This document shows, piece by piece, positions 9,319 through 18,557 of a DNA stretch of 41,272 nucleotides (the first letter of the stretch is position 1; each line of letters opens with the position of its first letter). The notes below the pieces were generated by a model, which was given only the letters and a program-made list of their open reading frames with translations, was not told the DNA's origin and ran no database searches. This DNA comes from Bacteroidales bacterium. GTDB taxonomy: Bacteria > Bacteroidota > Bacteroidia > Bacteroidales > WCHB1-69. The stretch spans positions 1 through 41,272 of the forward strand of contig JAEEQA010000011.1 of NCBI GenBank assembly GCA_016285085.1, given 5' to 3'. The translations under genes and the position numbers were made by a program.

Positions 9319-9359
9319 TTGTAAATATCATAAATAGTAGGGAATTGCGGCAACGAGTA

Positions 9360-12071
9360 ATGAACGGCAGATTGTTATTATTATTGCGATGTTGTTTCGC
9401 TGTAACATTCTGTTTATTAGGCTTTTGTGTCAACGCACAAAACGTTGCCGACTCCATTCCCGACACGCTTTCCTTTTCCGACACGCTCTCCCTGCCAGAC
9501 GATTCCCTTCGTGTTGAAAATGACACAATTCAGCGGGATTCCTCCCAAAACAAAGGAGGCCGAAGCAAGAGTTTATCCAAAGGAGCCGTCGAAAAAACCG
9601 TCACATACGACGCGAAAGACTCCATTGTGGTGGACATCAAAAACCGCATGGCCTACCTTTTCGGTGACGCGGTGGTCTATTACGATGATCTGGAACTGCA
9701 CGCCGATTTCATCCAGCTCGGTTTCGCCTCGCAGGAATTGTACGCCTCCGGCGTAGCCGATTCCACAGGCAACATTCATGGCCATCCGGTCTTCAAACAG
9801 GGGGAAACATTCTTCCGCGCCCATGAGGTAAAGTACAACTTTGGAACGACAAAAGGTATTATTACACAGGTTATTACAGAAGAAGGCGAAGGTTATATCC
9901 ATGGTGAGAAGGTGAAGAAACTCGACGACAACACCTCGTTCATCCGACACGGAAAGTACACCACCTGCGAATTGGACCACCCCCATTTTGAGATCGCCTT
10001 CACCAAGGCGAAAGTGATGCCTAACGACAAGATTGTGACAGGTCCCGCCTATCTCAGCTTCGGAGGTGTACCCACTTTTCTTGCGCTGCCGTTCGGTTAT
10101 TTCCCCATCAAGAAGGGTCGGCGTTCGGGACTGGTAATGCCCACCGTCGGCGAGTCCTCCAACCGAGGCTTCTATATGGAAAACCTCGGCTTCTACTTCG
10201 GCATCAGCGACAATGTGGACCTGCTGCTTTCCGGCGACATCTTCACCAACGGCAGCTGGGCCGCCAAAGTGCGGTCGAACTATGTGGTGCGATACAAATG
10301 CGCCGGCACGGTGAACCTGAGTTTCGCCCAGAACTACTTCGGGGAGATGTACACCGACTCCCGTTACCATACCAACGACTTCAAGCTCTATTGGGATCAC
10401 AAGCAGGATGCCAAGTCGCACCCGACCACCCGCTTCTCCGCCCATGTGAACATTGTGAGCATGACGTACAACACCTACAACCTGTCAAGTGTACAAGACT
10501 ATCTGTCAAACCAATACACCTCAAAACTCAACCTTTCCACCAGTGCAAGAGGCGTCTTCTTTGCCGACATCACCGCCTCCTATTCACAAAACACCAAAAC
10601 CGGACAGGTGGACTTCCTTCTGCCCGACGTGAGCATGTCGGTCAACCAATTCTATCCTTTCCGCAAGAAAAACAAAACCTCCGCCCTGAAATGGTGGGAC
10701 AACATCTCCCTCAAGTGGAGTTCGCAGTTCACCAATAAGATTGCCACGCAGGATTCACTTATTCTCAAGCCGGAAACATGGGAAAAGTTGCAGTTGGGCA
10801 TCCGCCACAACATCCCCCTCACCATCCCCATCAAGATTGCCAAACTCATCAACTGGAACACCACGGTGAATCTGACGGAAAAATGGTATCTCCAATCAGA
10901 GGAGCAGCAGTTTGTGACCGACACCACCGAGGAGGCGGTTATCGGTCGGGTGAACAATGTTTTCCGTCGAAACTTTTATGCCCTGCACGACCTGAGCCTC
11001 TCCACCGCCCTCACCACGAAGGTCTATTTTATGTACAAGTTCAAAAAAGGTGGTTTGCTGGCGCTCCGCCATGTGATGACACCGGACTTGAGTTTTTCGT
11101 ATACCCCCAACCTCAGCGGCAATACCTACGGCGAGTATTTCAACACCATAACCGGGCAATGGGTCCGTTACTCCTACTTTGCCAATTCCATCTTCGGCGG
11201 GGTCGCCGACCGTTCGTCCGCCATCGCGAAACTGAGCATCAGCAACAATCTTGAAATGAAGGTGCGGTCGAAGAGAGACACCATTACGGGAACGAAAAAA
11301 ATTGTCCTCATTGAAAACCTCACATTGTCAGAATATTACGATTTCGCTGCCGACTCCCTCAACTGGTCTCTTTTCACAATTTCCGGACGAACCACGCTCT
11401 TCAAACAGCTATACATAACCTTCAGTTTCGGCTTCGATCCTTACTGTTACAACGAGCAGGGGGTTCGCATCAACCGCACGGAATTGAAAGAGAACAAGCG
11501 GTTGCTCCGCTTCTCCTCCACCGACATCAACATCGGGTTGAACTGGACGCTGAATCAAGAACTTTTCAAAGGGAAAAAGGATAAAAAAGACAAGAAAGCG
11601 TCAGAGCAACAGCAGCCGGAGCTTTTCCATGAGAACACGCTCGGCATGCCGAACTACCGGCCCGATTTCAGCACCCCATGGTCACTGACCATCAATTACA
11701 CCTTTGCCTATACGGCCCGCGACAATCCCTATTTCTATATGAGTCTCAACAATTTGGCCTATTACAATATTTCAAAAGAGAATGCGGCCAAAGCCCATAC
11801 AGGACGGATTGTGCAGACCCTCAACATCAGCGGCGAGGTCAACATCACCAAAAAATGGAAGATCGGTTTCACCACGGGCTACGACTTCACCAACAAAGCC
11901 ATGTCGTACACCTCGGTGGACATCTACCGCGACCTCCATTGCTGGGAGATGCGCTTCAATTTCATCCCGTTTGGCAACCGAAGGGGTTGGAACTTCACAT
12001 TGAACGTAAAAGCATCTGTATTACAAGATCTTAAGATACCTCTCAAACACGACTTCCGAGAAAATTTCTAA
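9360..12071 (+). CDS. Putative outer-membrane LPS-assembly protein, LptD-like (Bacteroidota type)
   Basis: Signal peptide LLLLLRCCFAVTFCLLGFCVNA; OstA-like region (YDAKDSIVVDIKNRMAYLFGDAVVYYDDLELHADFIQLGFASQELYASGVADSTG), large C-terminal beta-barrel; start at ATG 9360. Confidence 0.82.
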   Translation: MNGRLLLLLRCCFAVTFCLLGFCVNAQNVADSIPDTLSFSDTLSLPDDSLRVENDTIQRDSSQNKGGRSKSLSKGAVEKTVTYDAKDSIVVDIKNRMAYLFGDAVVYYDDLELHADFIQLGFASQELYASGVADSTGNIHGHPVFKQGETFFRAHEVKYNFGTTKGIITQVITEEGEGYIHGEKVKKLDDNTSFIRHGKYTTCELDHPHFEIAFTKAKVMPNDKIVTGPAYLSFGGVPTFLALPFGYFPIKKGRRSGLVMPTVGESSNRGFYMENLGFYFGISDNVDLLLSGDIFTNGSWAAKVRSNYVVRYKCAGTVNLSFAQNYFGEMYTDSRYHTNDFKLYWDHKQDAKSHPTTRFSAHVNIVSMTYNTYNLSSVQDYLSNQYTSKLNLSTSARGVFFADITASYSQNTKTGQVDFLLPDVSMSVNQFYPFRKKNKTSALKWWDNISLKWSSQFTNKIATQDSLILKPETWEKLQLGIRHNIPLTIPIKIAKLINWNTTVNLTEKWYLQSEEQQFVTDTTEEAVIGRVNNVFRRNFYALHDLSLSTALTTKVYFMYKFKKGGLLALRHVMTPDLSFSYTPNLSGNTYGEYFNTITGQWVRYSYFANSIFGGVADRSSAIAKLSISNNLEMKVRSKRDTITGTKKIVLIENLTLSEYYDFAADSLNWSLFTISGRTTLFKQLYITFSFGFDPYCYNEQGVRINRTELKENKRLLRFSSTDINIGLNWTLNQELFKGKKDKKDKKASEQQQPELFHENTLGMPNYRPDFSTPWSLTINYTFAYTARDNPYFYMSLNNLAYYNISKENAAKAHTGRIVQTLNISGEVNITKKWKIGFTTGYDFTNKAMSYTSVDIYRDLHCWEMRFNFIPFGNRRGWNFTLNVKASVLQDLKIPLKHDFRENF

Positions 12072-12121
12072 AAATCACATCAAACAACCCAAGATTTCAC
12101 AAACCGATTCCGTTAGTAAAT

Positions 12122-12679
12122 ATGTTCACGCAGACAAACGAAGAGGAGATAATGCAGCTGATTGCGGACTGCCGCGCCGAGAAAAGGCGTGCCCAGCATA
12201 CGCTCTTCAAGCTGTTTTACAGCGAGGTGATGGCGGTCTGCATGCGCTACGCGAAGGATGAGGATGAGGCGCAGGATATGCTGAGCGAGGGATTTATCAA
12301 GATTTTTGCCAATCTTGACAAATTTTTGGAAGGTTCTTTCAAAGCATGGGTGAAGAAGGTGGCCGTCAATTCCGCCATTGATTACCAGCGGCGGCACAAA
12401 ACACTGACACAAATGACGGATATCGAGGAAGTTCCGGAAATTGAAATCCACAATTACGACGAAAACACGGCGCTTACAAAGATTACGACCGACGAGCTCT
12501 TGGGCCTGATACAGAAGCTGCCTCCCACCACCCGCAGTGTTTTCAACCTCTACGTTTTTGAAGGTTATCCGCACGCAGAGATTGCACAGATCCTCCAAAT
12601 GAAAGAGGGAACCTCCCACTGGCATCTCAACTTCGCCAGAACGAAACTAAAAGAAATGATAAACGAAACAACCAAATAG
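12122..12679 (+). CDS. ECF-type RNA polymerase sigma-70 factor
   Basis: YAKDEDEAQDMLSEGFIKIFANLDKF region 2; LPPTTRSVFNLYVFEGYPHAEIAQILQMKEGTSHWHLNFARTKLKEMI region 4. Confidence 0.93.
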   Translation: MFTQTNEEEIMQLIADCRAEKRRAQHTLFKLFYSEVMAVCMRYAKDEDEAQDMLSEGFIKIFANLDKFLEGSFKAWVKKVAVNSAIDYQRRHKTLTQMTDIEEVPEIEIHNYDENTALTKITTDELLGLIQKLPPTTRSVFNLYVFEGYPHAEIAQILQMKEGTSHWHLNFARTKLKEMINETTK

Positions 12680-13183
12680 ATGACCGATTTCGACCAACTC
12701 ATTAAAGAAAAAATAGAACAGAAAGAGTATTCCTACTCTGCAAGTTCTTGGCATAGATTTGCCAAAAAGGCCGGACTGAAGTCTGCGTTAACCGTCACGC
12801 AATCTGTGATTATCGCGGTGGCATCGGTAGCGATTATCGCCGTTGGAAGTTGGTTCGGAATACGCCATTTTTCCGCAATGGAGCCGGCAACCACCGCGCC
12901 CGTGCAACAGATGCCTGTTGAAGAACCGGTTCTGCTTGCTGCTGACACCGCTGAGGTTGAGGTAGTGGCGGAAAATCCCGTTGCGGAAAATCCCGTTGAA
13001 GAAGAGGTGGTAACGGCGCCGATCCGCAAACCTGCTCCACCGAAAGTGACGGAAGAAGCGCCAAAAGCTGCCGCAACCGACACCGTAGCAGCGCAAAAGC
13101 CCGAAAGGAAACCTATCCTGCGCCCCAAAAACCCGCGCCGCATCCTCGAAATCAACCCCGATACGATCAAGTCAAACGAATAA
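12680..13183 (+). CDS. Single-pass membrane protein, candidate anti-sigma partner of the upstream ECF factor
   Basis: Start codon directly abuts sigma-factor stop (TAGATG); cytosolic N-terminus, one TM (TQSVIIAVASVAIIAVGSWFG), P/E/V-rich extracytoplasmic tail. Confidence 0.6.
   Translation: MTDFDQLIKEKIEQKEYSYSASSWHRFAKKAGLKSALTVTQSVIIAVASVAIIAVGSWFGIRHFSAMEPATTAPVQQMPVEEPVLLAADTAEVEVVAENPVAENPVEEEVVTAPIRKPAPPKVTEEAPKAAATDTVAAQKPERKPILRPKNPRRILEINPDTIKSNE
12968..12997 (+). repeat. 15-bp tandem duplication (gcggaaaatcccgtt x2) encoding AENPV repeats
   Basis: Exact tandem copies 12968-12982 and 12983-12997. Confidence 0.85.
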
Positions 13184-13239
13184 CTTTTGACCTTTCGTAA
13201 CTTTTAAAAATCGTTAAAGCAACATTTATTTTTTTGCTG

Positions 13240-13247
13240 TATCTTTG
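13240..13247 (+). promoter_or_regulatory. Bacteroidota -7 element (TATCTTTG) upstream of acyltransferase-GT9-lpxK operon
   Basis: tatctttgcag about 20 nt upstream of first ATG. Confidence 0.5.
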
Positions 13248-13258
13248 CAGCCGTTATT

Positions 13259-14431
13259 TTGACGGATTGTATGACCCATAAATTTGACGAGATACGGCAT
13301 TTCAATTTGCGCGAGGCAATTCTTGTGCGGAGGGAAATCTTTGCAGATGAGACATTTATCCACGCATTGGAAAAACTGGATTTGGGGGTCACCGTTGACG
13401 ATTTGAAGGAAGAGTGTAAAACATACGAAAGCCATTACGCTTTCCAAAAAGCCGTTCCCGGCAGATTCCTGAAATACGTCAATCATCTCACCGCCAGCAA
13501 AATCACTTACAGCGGACTTGAAAATATCGACAGGAGCAAAGCCTATCTGTATATCGCCAACCACCGTGACATCATCATGGATTCGGCGTACCTTCAAGTC
13601 TATTTCTTTGAAAACAACGTTAATACCTCCAAAATTGCCATCGGAGACAATCTTGTCACCACTCCCCTGCTACTGAATATTGCCAAACTCAACAAAATGT
13701 TCATTGTGAAACGGGGCGGTGGAATCCGGGAAAAGCTACTGAATTCCAAGTTGTTGTCGGAATACATCCACTACAGCATGTTTGACGAGAATGAATCGGT
13801 GTGGATTGCCCAGCGCAACGGGAGAACCAAGGACGGTCTCGACAAAACCCAGCAGGGTCTGATCAAAATGCTGACATTTTACGATGAAAGCCGCGATGTC
13901 ATCGATATTCTGAAAGAGATGCACATCACCCCGCTGACCGTTTCTTACGAATACGAGCCTTGTGACCAGCTGAAAGCCAGAGAATTGGCGCTTTCTGAAA
14001 ACGGGAAATACATCAAACAACCGGGAGAGGATTTCAACAGCGTGAAGCAAGGCATCTTCGGATGGAAGGGCGAAGTCAACTTTGTGATAGGAAAACCCAT
14101 TGATGATCAGCTGGATACAATATACTCAGATTTGCGGAAAAACGACAAACTGAGCGAGGTTGCCAAAATCATTGACCAGCAGATTTATCACAACTATCAT
14201 CTTTTCAGCACGAACTACATCGCCTACGACTATCTCGAACAATGCCAGGAATTTGCAGAACACTATACGCCCAAACAGCGAGATGAATTTTTACAATATA
14301 TTGACAAACAGTCTATTGTAAATGATGTGGAAGCTGGTAAAATGAAAAACTATCTGCTGCAGATCTACGCAAATCCCGTCAAAACACACTATGGAAAAAC
14401 ATTGACCCATAAAGAAGATAACGATTGGTAA
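13259..14431 (+). CDS. Glycerol-3-phosphate / 1-acyl-glycerol-3-phosphate acyltransferase-like protein (PlsC superfamily)
   Basis: IANHRDIIMDSA (HX4D-like NHxxxxxD), FIVKRGGGIREKLLNS, VWIAQRNGRTKDG motifs; start may be 13271. Confidence 0.78.
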   Translation: MTDCMTHKFDEIRHFNLREAILVRREIFADETFIHALEKLDLGVTVDDLKEECKTYESHYAFQKAVPGRFLKYVNHLTASKITYSGLENIDRSKAYLYIANHRDIIMDSAYLQVYFFENNVNTSKIAIGDNLVTTPLLLNIAKLNKMFIVKRGGGIREKLLNSKLLSEYIHYSMFDENESVWIAQRNGRTKDGLDKTQQGLIKMLTFYDESRDVIDILKEMHITPLTVSYEYEPCDQLKARELALSENGKYIKQPGEDFNSVKQGIFGWKGEVNFVIGKPIDDQLDTIYSDLRKNDKLSEVAKIIDQQIYHNYHLFSTNYIAYDYLEQCQEFAEHYTPKQRDEFLQYIDKQSIVNDVEAGKMKNYLLQIYANPVKTHYGKTLTHKEDNDW

Positions 14432-14435
14432 TACC

Positions 14436-15449
14436 ATGAACGAATCACAACCTCCGTCGCGACAAAAAATCCTCATCATCCGTTTCAGTTCCATCGGTGA
14501 CATTGTACTTACAACACCGGTTATTCGCGCCGTCAAACAGCAAGTCCAGAATGTGGAACTTCACTTTTTGGTGAAAAAGGCCAATGAAATTCTACTAAAA
14601 AGCAATCCTTTCGTTGACAAAATTCACACCTACAAAGGCGACACCAATGCGCTTGTATCGGAACTGAAAGCCGAAAATTTCGACTATATCATTGATTTGC
14701 AGAACAATTTCCGCTCCAAAAAAATAATACGAAAATTGCATTGCCCGCATCGCAGCTTCCCGAAGCACAACATCAAAAAAATGGTGTATGTACGGGCAAA
14801 AATTAATTTTCTGCCGGCTCTCCACATTGTCGATCGCTACTTCATGGCAGCGAAAGATTTGGGGGTCGTGAATGACGGACAGGGACTCGACTACTTCATT
14901 CCGGAAGAGGATATCTTTGATATTGAAGATCTTCCAGCCGGATTTGAAGACGGTTACATAGCTGTAGCGGTCGGGGCGGCACATGCCACCAAGCGCATCC
15001 CGGTAGAAAAGATCATGGAAATCGGCAACCAACTCTATAAACCGATGGTGCTGCTGGGCGACAAAAACGACGCAAAAACGGCGGAAATCATTGCGTCGCA
15101 AATGAATGGAAAAGCGCTGAACCTGTGCGGAAAGTACAATATCAACACGACGGCCTCCATTGTGGCCCAAAGCGACGGCGTGCTGACGGGTGACACGGGC
15201 ATTATGCACATTGCCGCCGCGCTTGGCAAACCCATTGCCTCGCTGTGGGGCAACACCGTACCCGAACTGGGAATGTACCCCTACCCAAAACCCGGCGCGC
15301 CGAAAGCCCGGATTTTTGAAGTAACCACCCTTTTGTGTCGTCCCTGCTCCAAATTGGGGTTCAAAAAATGCCCGCACAGGCACTTCAAATGCATGAATCT
15401 TATCTCCTCCTACGAGGTTGCCGATTGGATAAACCACCTGTCAGATTGA
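14436..15449 (+). CDS. Glycosyltransferase family 9 (heptosyltransferase-like)
   Basis: KILIIRFSSIGDIVLTTPVIRAVK, SDGVLTGDTGIMHIAAALGKPIASLWGNT motifs. Confidence 0.9.
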   Translation: MNESQPPSRQKILIIRFSSIGDIVLTTPVIRAVKQQVQNVELHFLVKKANEILLKSNPFVDKIHTYKGDTNALVSELKAENFDYIIDLQNNFRSKKIIRKLHCPHRSFPKHNIKKMVYVRAKINFLPALHIVDRYFMAAKDLGVVNDGQGLDYFIPEEDIFDIEDLPAGFEDGYIAVAVGAAHATKRIPVEKIMEIGNQLYKPMVLLGDKNDAKTAEIIASQMNGKALNLCGKYNINTTASIVAQSDGVLTGDTGIMHIAAALGKPIASLWGNTVPELGMYPYPKPGAPKARIFEVTTLLCRPCSKLGFKKCPHRHFKCMNLISSYEVADWINHLSD

Positions 15450-16492
15450 AAAAAATCCTGTCCATACTGCTGCTCCCGTTCGGTGCTATTTACGGCATCA
15501 TTGGATTGATACGCAGATGGTTGTATAGAATCGGGTGGCTTTCTTCCTACTCGTCCACTTTGCCAACAATTTGCATAGGAAACCTGGCGGTCGGTGGAAC
15601 GGGGAAAACCCCGATGGTGGAATATTTGGTTCGGTTGCTGAAGGACGAGCGCAGGGTGGCCACGCTTAGCCGGGGCTACAAGCGAAAAACAGCAGGCTAT
15701 CTTACTTCTGCCGATGAACAGGTAGATGCGTGTGCCTTTGGGGATGAGCCGGCGCAACTGCATGAAAAGTTTTCTGATATACAAGTTGTTGTGTGCGAAA
15801 AACGGGCAGAAGCACTCCGGCGGCTGGAGCGTGCGGCGCAACGCCCCGACATCGTCCTGCTGGACGACGCCTACCAACACCTGCAGGTGCGGTGCAGCCT
15901 CAACCTGCTGCTGACAGACTTCTCCCGCCTCTACTGCAACGACTTCCCGATGCCCGCCGGAAGGTTGCGGGAATTTCCTTCGGCCGCGACCAACGCCGAT
16001 GCGGTGATCGTAACCAAATGTCCAGAATCACTGACGGATGAAGCGGCTTCGGTAATCCGGAAAAAACTGAAACTGACGCCTTCCCAGTCCTGCTTTTTCA
16101 CCACCCTCCAATACGATGAACCTGTGCCCATCACCCCTGTGGCCCAACAGATGCCATTGACTCCGGACTCTTCGGTGATTTTACTCACAGGCATCGCCAA
16201 TCCCAAACCGATACAACAGGAAATTTCCAAACAATTTTCTGATATAGAAATCATTAGCTACAGCGACCACCATTCTTTCACCACAAAAGAAATAGAGGAT
16301 CTTTGCAAAAAAACAGCAGAGAAGGGGGAAAGAGCTGTCATCATAACAACCGAGAAAGATGCAGTCCGCCTCCGAGACACAAGCCTGATTGACAGAACAG
16401 AACAACTGCCCATTTTTGTTCTTCCAATAAAAGTGGAATTCCTGTTTGGAGAGGAGAAGGAATTCATCCGGATGGTCAACAAAATCCAATAG
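15446..16492 (+). CDS. lpxK: Tetraacyldisaccharide 4'-kinase
   Basis: ICIGNLAVGGTGKTPMVEYLVRLL Walker A; RGYKRKT; FGDEPAQLHEKF; DIVLLDDAYQHLQV; ITTEKDAVRL. TTG start at 15446 proposed, overlapping GT9 stop; ORF track start 15335 would overlap GT9 by 115 bp. Confidence 0.9.
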   Translation: MKKILSILLLPFGAIYGIIGLIRRWLYRIGWLSSYSSTLPTICIGNLAVGGTGKTPMVEYLVRLLKDERRVATLSRGYKRKTAGYLTSADEQVDACAFGDEPAQLHEKFSDIQVVVCEKRAEALRRLERAAQRPDIVLLDDAYQHLQVRCSLNLLLTDFSRLYCNDFPMPAGRLREFPSAATNADAVIVTKCPESLTDEAASVIRKKLKLTPSQSCFFTTLQYDEPVPITPVAQQMPLTPDSSVILLTGIANPKPIQQEISKQFSDIEIISYSDHHSFTTKEIEDLCKKTAEKGERAVIITTEKDAVRLRDTSLIDRTEQLPIFVLPIKVEFLFGEEKEFIRMVNKIQ

Positions 16493-16548
16493 AATGCGAA
16501 CGTAGTGAGCAAAATGGTGAGCGACAGCGAACCAAAATTAAAAAATTG

Positions 16549-16556
16549 TATCTTTG
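16549..16556 (+). promoter_or_regulatory. Bacteroidota -7 element (TATCTTTG) for purine nucleoside phosphorylase
   Basis: ttgtatctttgcg upstream of ATG 16616. Confidence 0.5.
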
Positions 16557-16615
16557 CGTTTCTTTCGCAATACGCATTGAATTACACATAACAACCTGAT
16601 AATAAAACTATTAAT

Positions 16616-17437
16616 ATGGAAAATATGTTGGAAAAAATCAAGGAAACGGCGCAGTATTTGGAGAGCAGACTCACAGTGAAACCCGAAGTTGCCATCGTGT
16701 TGGGTTCAGGACTTGGCGGTTTGGTCAAGAATATCGACATTGAGTTGGAAATTCCGTACCGCGAAATTCCCAACTTTCCTGTTTCAAACGTCGCCGGCCA
16801 CAAGGCCACGCTGATTCTTGGAAAACTGAACGGCACGCCGGTGCTTGTGATGAACGGCCGCTTCCATTACTATGAAGGACACCCGATGAAGGTGGTGACG
16901 TTTCCGATTTTTGTAATGAACCAGTTGGGTATCAAGAAATTGATTCTTTCCAATGCGGCCGGTGGCATGAATCCGACCTTTGATGTCGCCGACATTATGA
17001 TCATCACCGACCACATCAATATGATGGCCAACAATCCGTTGTTGGGCCCCAACATTGACGAACTCGGTCCTCGCTTCCCCGACATGAGCGAAGCCTATTC
17101 AAGACGTTGGATCAAATTGGCGAAGAAAATCGGGGAGGAACTGAACATCAAACTGCAACATGGTGTGTATGTGGGTGTTACAGGACCCTGCTACGAAACG
17201 CCGTCAGAATACAAGATGTACCACATTCTGGGCGCGGATGCGGTTGGAATGTCCACTGTGCCGGAAACCATCGTTGCCCGCTACCTCGGGATGGAGGTTT
17301 TCGCACTCTCCGTCATCACCGACATGGGCGGGGTGGGGCAAATCGAGAAAGTGTCGCACGAAGAGGTGCTTCATGCGGCTCAAAAAGCCGAACCGAATAT
17401 GGTGAAACTGGTCAGTACGCTCGTGCCTCAGTTGTAA
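16616..17437 (+). CDS. Purine-nucleoside phosphorylase
   Basis: AIVLGSGLGGL, GKLNGTPVLVMNGRFHYYEGH, LILSNAAGGMN, GVYVGVTGPCYETPSEYKM, DAVGMSTVPE motifs. Confidence 0.95.
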   Translation: MENMLEKIKETAQYLESRLTVKPEVAIVLGSGLGGLVKNIDIELEIPYREIPNFPVSNVAGHKATLILGKLNGTPVLVMNGRFHYYEGHPMKVVTFPIFVMNQLGIKKLILSNAAGGMNPTFDVADIMIITDHINMMANNPLLGPNIDELGPRFPDMSEAYSRRWIKLAKKIGEELNIKLQHGVYVGVTGPCYETPSEYKMYHILGADAVGMSTVPETIVARYLGMEVFALSVITDMGGVGQIEKVSHEEVLHAAQKAEPNMVKLVSTLVPQL

Positions 17438-17868
17438 ACCCGGAGCCGCCGGCCATCGTACATCGTCTTGTAAAACTTCAAGTTATACTTGCTCGGTCCT
17501 TTGATTACGGAACCGTCCAAAATGTTGAACACGGAGCCGCATAGCGAATCTGTAATCAGGATGCCGCTGTTGTCCACCCAAAGCCAGGAGTCGTGTTCCT
17601 CCCAGTCGTAGGGGCAGGCGCGGTCGTAAGCCACAAAGGTATATTGGTCAACGCGATAGATGATGATGCCCTGCACACCGCCTGTTACATACTCATGCCC
17701 GCCGATAAAGTTAAGGTTGGCGTAATTGGGACTATCGGGGTAAATCGTGAAATTGACTTTTACATTGGGGATGGTTTCATGCTCGTAGCCGTTGCAAGCA
17801 CTCAGCAAAACCACGGACAATAACAATGCCAGAATAAATTTCCCTTTTTGCAACATATTATTTTTCAA
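17428..17868 (-). CDS. Lipoprotein with degenerate Rieske-like fold (Cys retained, His ligands absent)
   Basis: Lipobox LLSACNG; YDRACPYDWEEHDSWLWVDNSGILITDSLCGSVFNILDGSVIKGPSKYNLKFY. Confidence 0.6.
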   Translation of the reverse strand: MKNNMLQKGKFILALLLSVVLLSACNGYEHETIPNVKVNFTIYPDSPNYANLNFIGGHEYVTGGVQGIIIYRVDQYTFVAYDRACPYDWEEHDSWLWVDNSGILITDSLCGSVFNILDGSVIKGPSKYNLKFYKTMYDGRRLRVYN

Positions 17869-18409
17869 TTTTTTGTGCCGAGATTGTCAATGATTTGACC
17901 CCTCTGAGCGACATCTTGGAATACTTGGAATAGATGGTAAAATGGTATGCCCCTTCTTCGCCAAACTGTTTTGACGGGTAGATAACCTTGGTGGAGCGCT
18001 GCAGTTTTTTGCCGTTTTCCTCGCCCAGATCCGTTATCGTTTCCTCATCGGTAAATTCTATTAAAGTATTGGTACTCTGCATACTGTTCCCGTCTGGAGA
18101 GGTGGTGGTGACCACCAACGGCAGCGTTTCTGCCTCAATGTCGTCGTAAAAATCAATATGGACAGAAAGTTTGTAGAAATCCTGCGGATTCGGGAAGGTG
18201 CCCGTGAGATGCAGCTCTTTGTCAATGCCGTCATCCACTTTGGGAAAGGTCCATACGCCGTTTTCAAAAGTGTGCGTCGTGGCAAACCCGTTTTTCGGAC
18301 TGATTTGGATATCCTTCTCCGTGAGACTGTCGTGGTGACAACCCGCCAATATCATGCTGAAAATAAATAAGATGGATAAAATTTGGAATTTGGTTGCTTT
18401 ATTTTTCAT
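17858..18409 (-). CDS. Lipoprotein, possibly GldH-like
   Basis: Lipobox MILAGCHHD; size and pattern (W..., SVHIDF, PL VVTTTSPDG, FGEEGAYHFTIYSK, KIEK end) resemble GldH; weak. Confidence 0.4.
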   Translation of the reverse strand: MKNKATKFQILSILFIFSMILAGCHHDSLTEKDIQISPKNGFATTHTFENGVWTFPKVDDGIDKELHLTGTFPNPQDFYKLSVHIDFYDDIEAETLPLVVTTTSPDGNSMQSTNTLIEFTDEETITDLGEENGKKLQRSTKVIYPSKQFGEEGAYHFTIYSKYSKMSLRGVKSLTISAQKIEK

Positions 18410-18439
18410 TCTGCTTTCGTGATTTCAAAAAATTGGTAG

Positions 18440-18447
18440 TACCTTTG
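18440..18447 (+). promoter_or_regulatory. Bacteroidota -7 element (TACCTTTG) for RNase H
   Basis: gtacctttgcgtccg upstream of RNase H gene. Confidence 0.45.
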
Positions 18448-18557
18448 CGTCCGCAATTCGAGTGCAAAATTACACTAATTTCTTTAACGTGGGTTTTCCA
18501 TATCGTATTGTGCCTCAAAATAATGGAAATATTGATAATGAATTACTAAATAAGGAT

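Noticed and set aside
9042-9359. N-terminal extension of the LptD-like ORF overlapping the amidase
   Set aside because: A signal peptide begins at the ATG at 9360; the extension is antisense to the amidase start and has no domain
9269-9526. N-terminal extension of the amidase ORF
   Set aside because: Low-complexity sequence antisense to the LptD-like gene; a clean signal peptide starts at 9268
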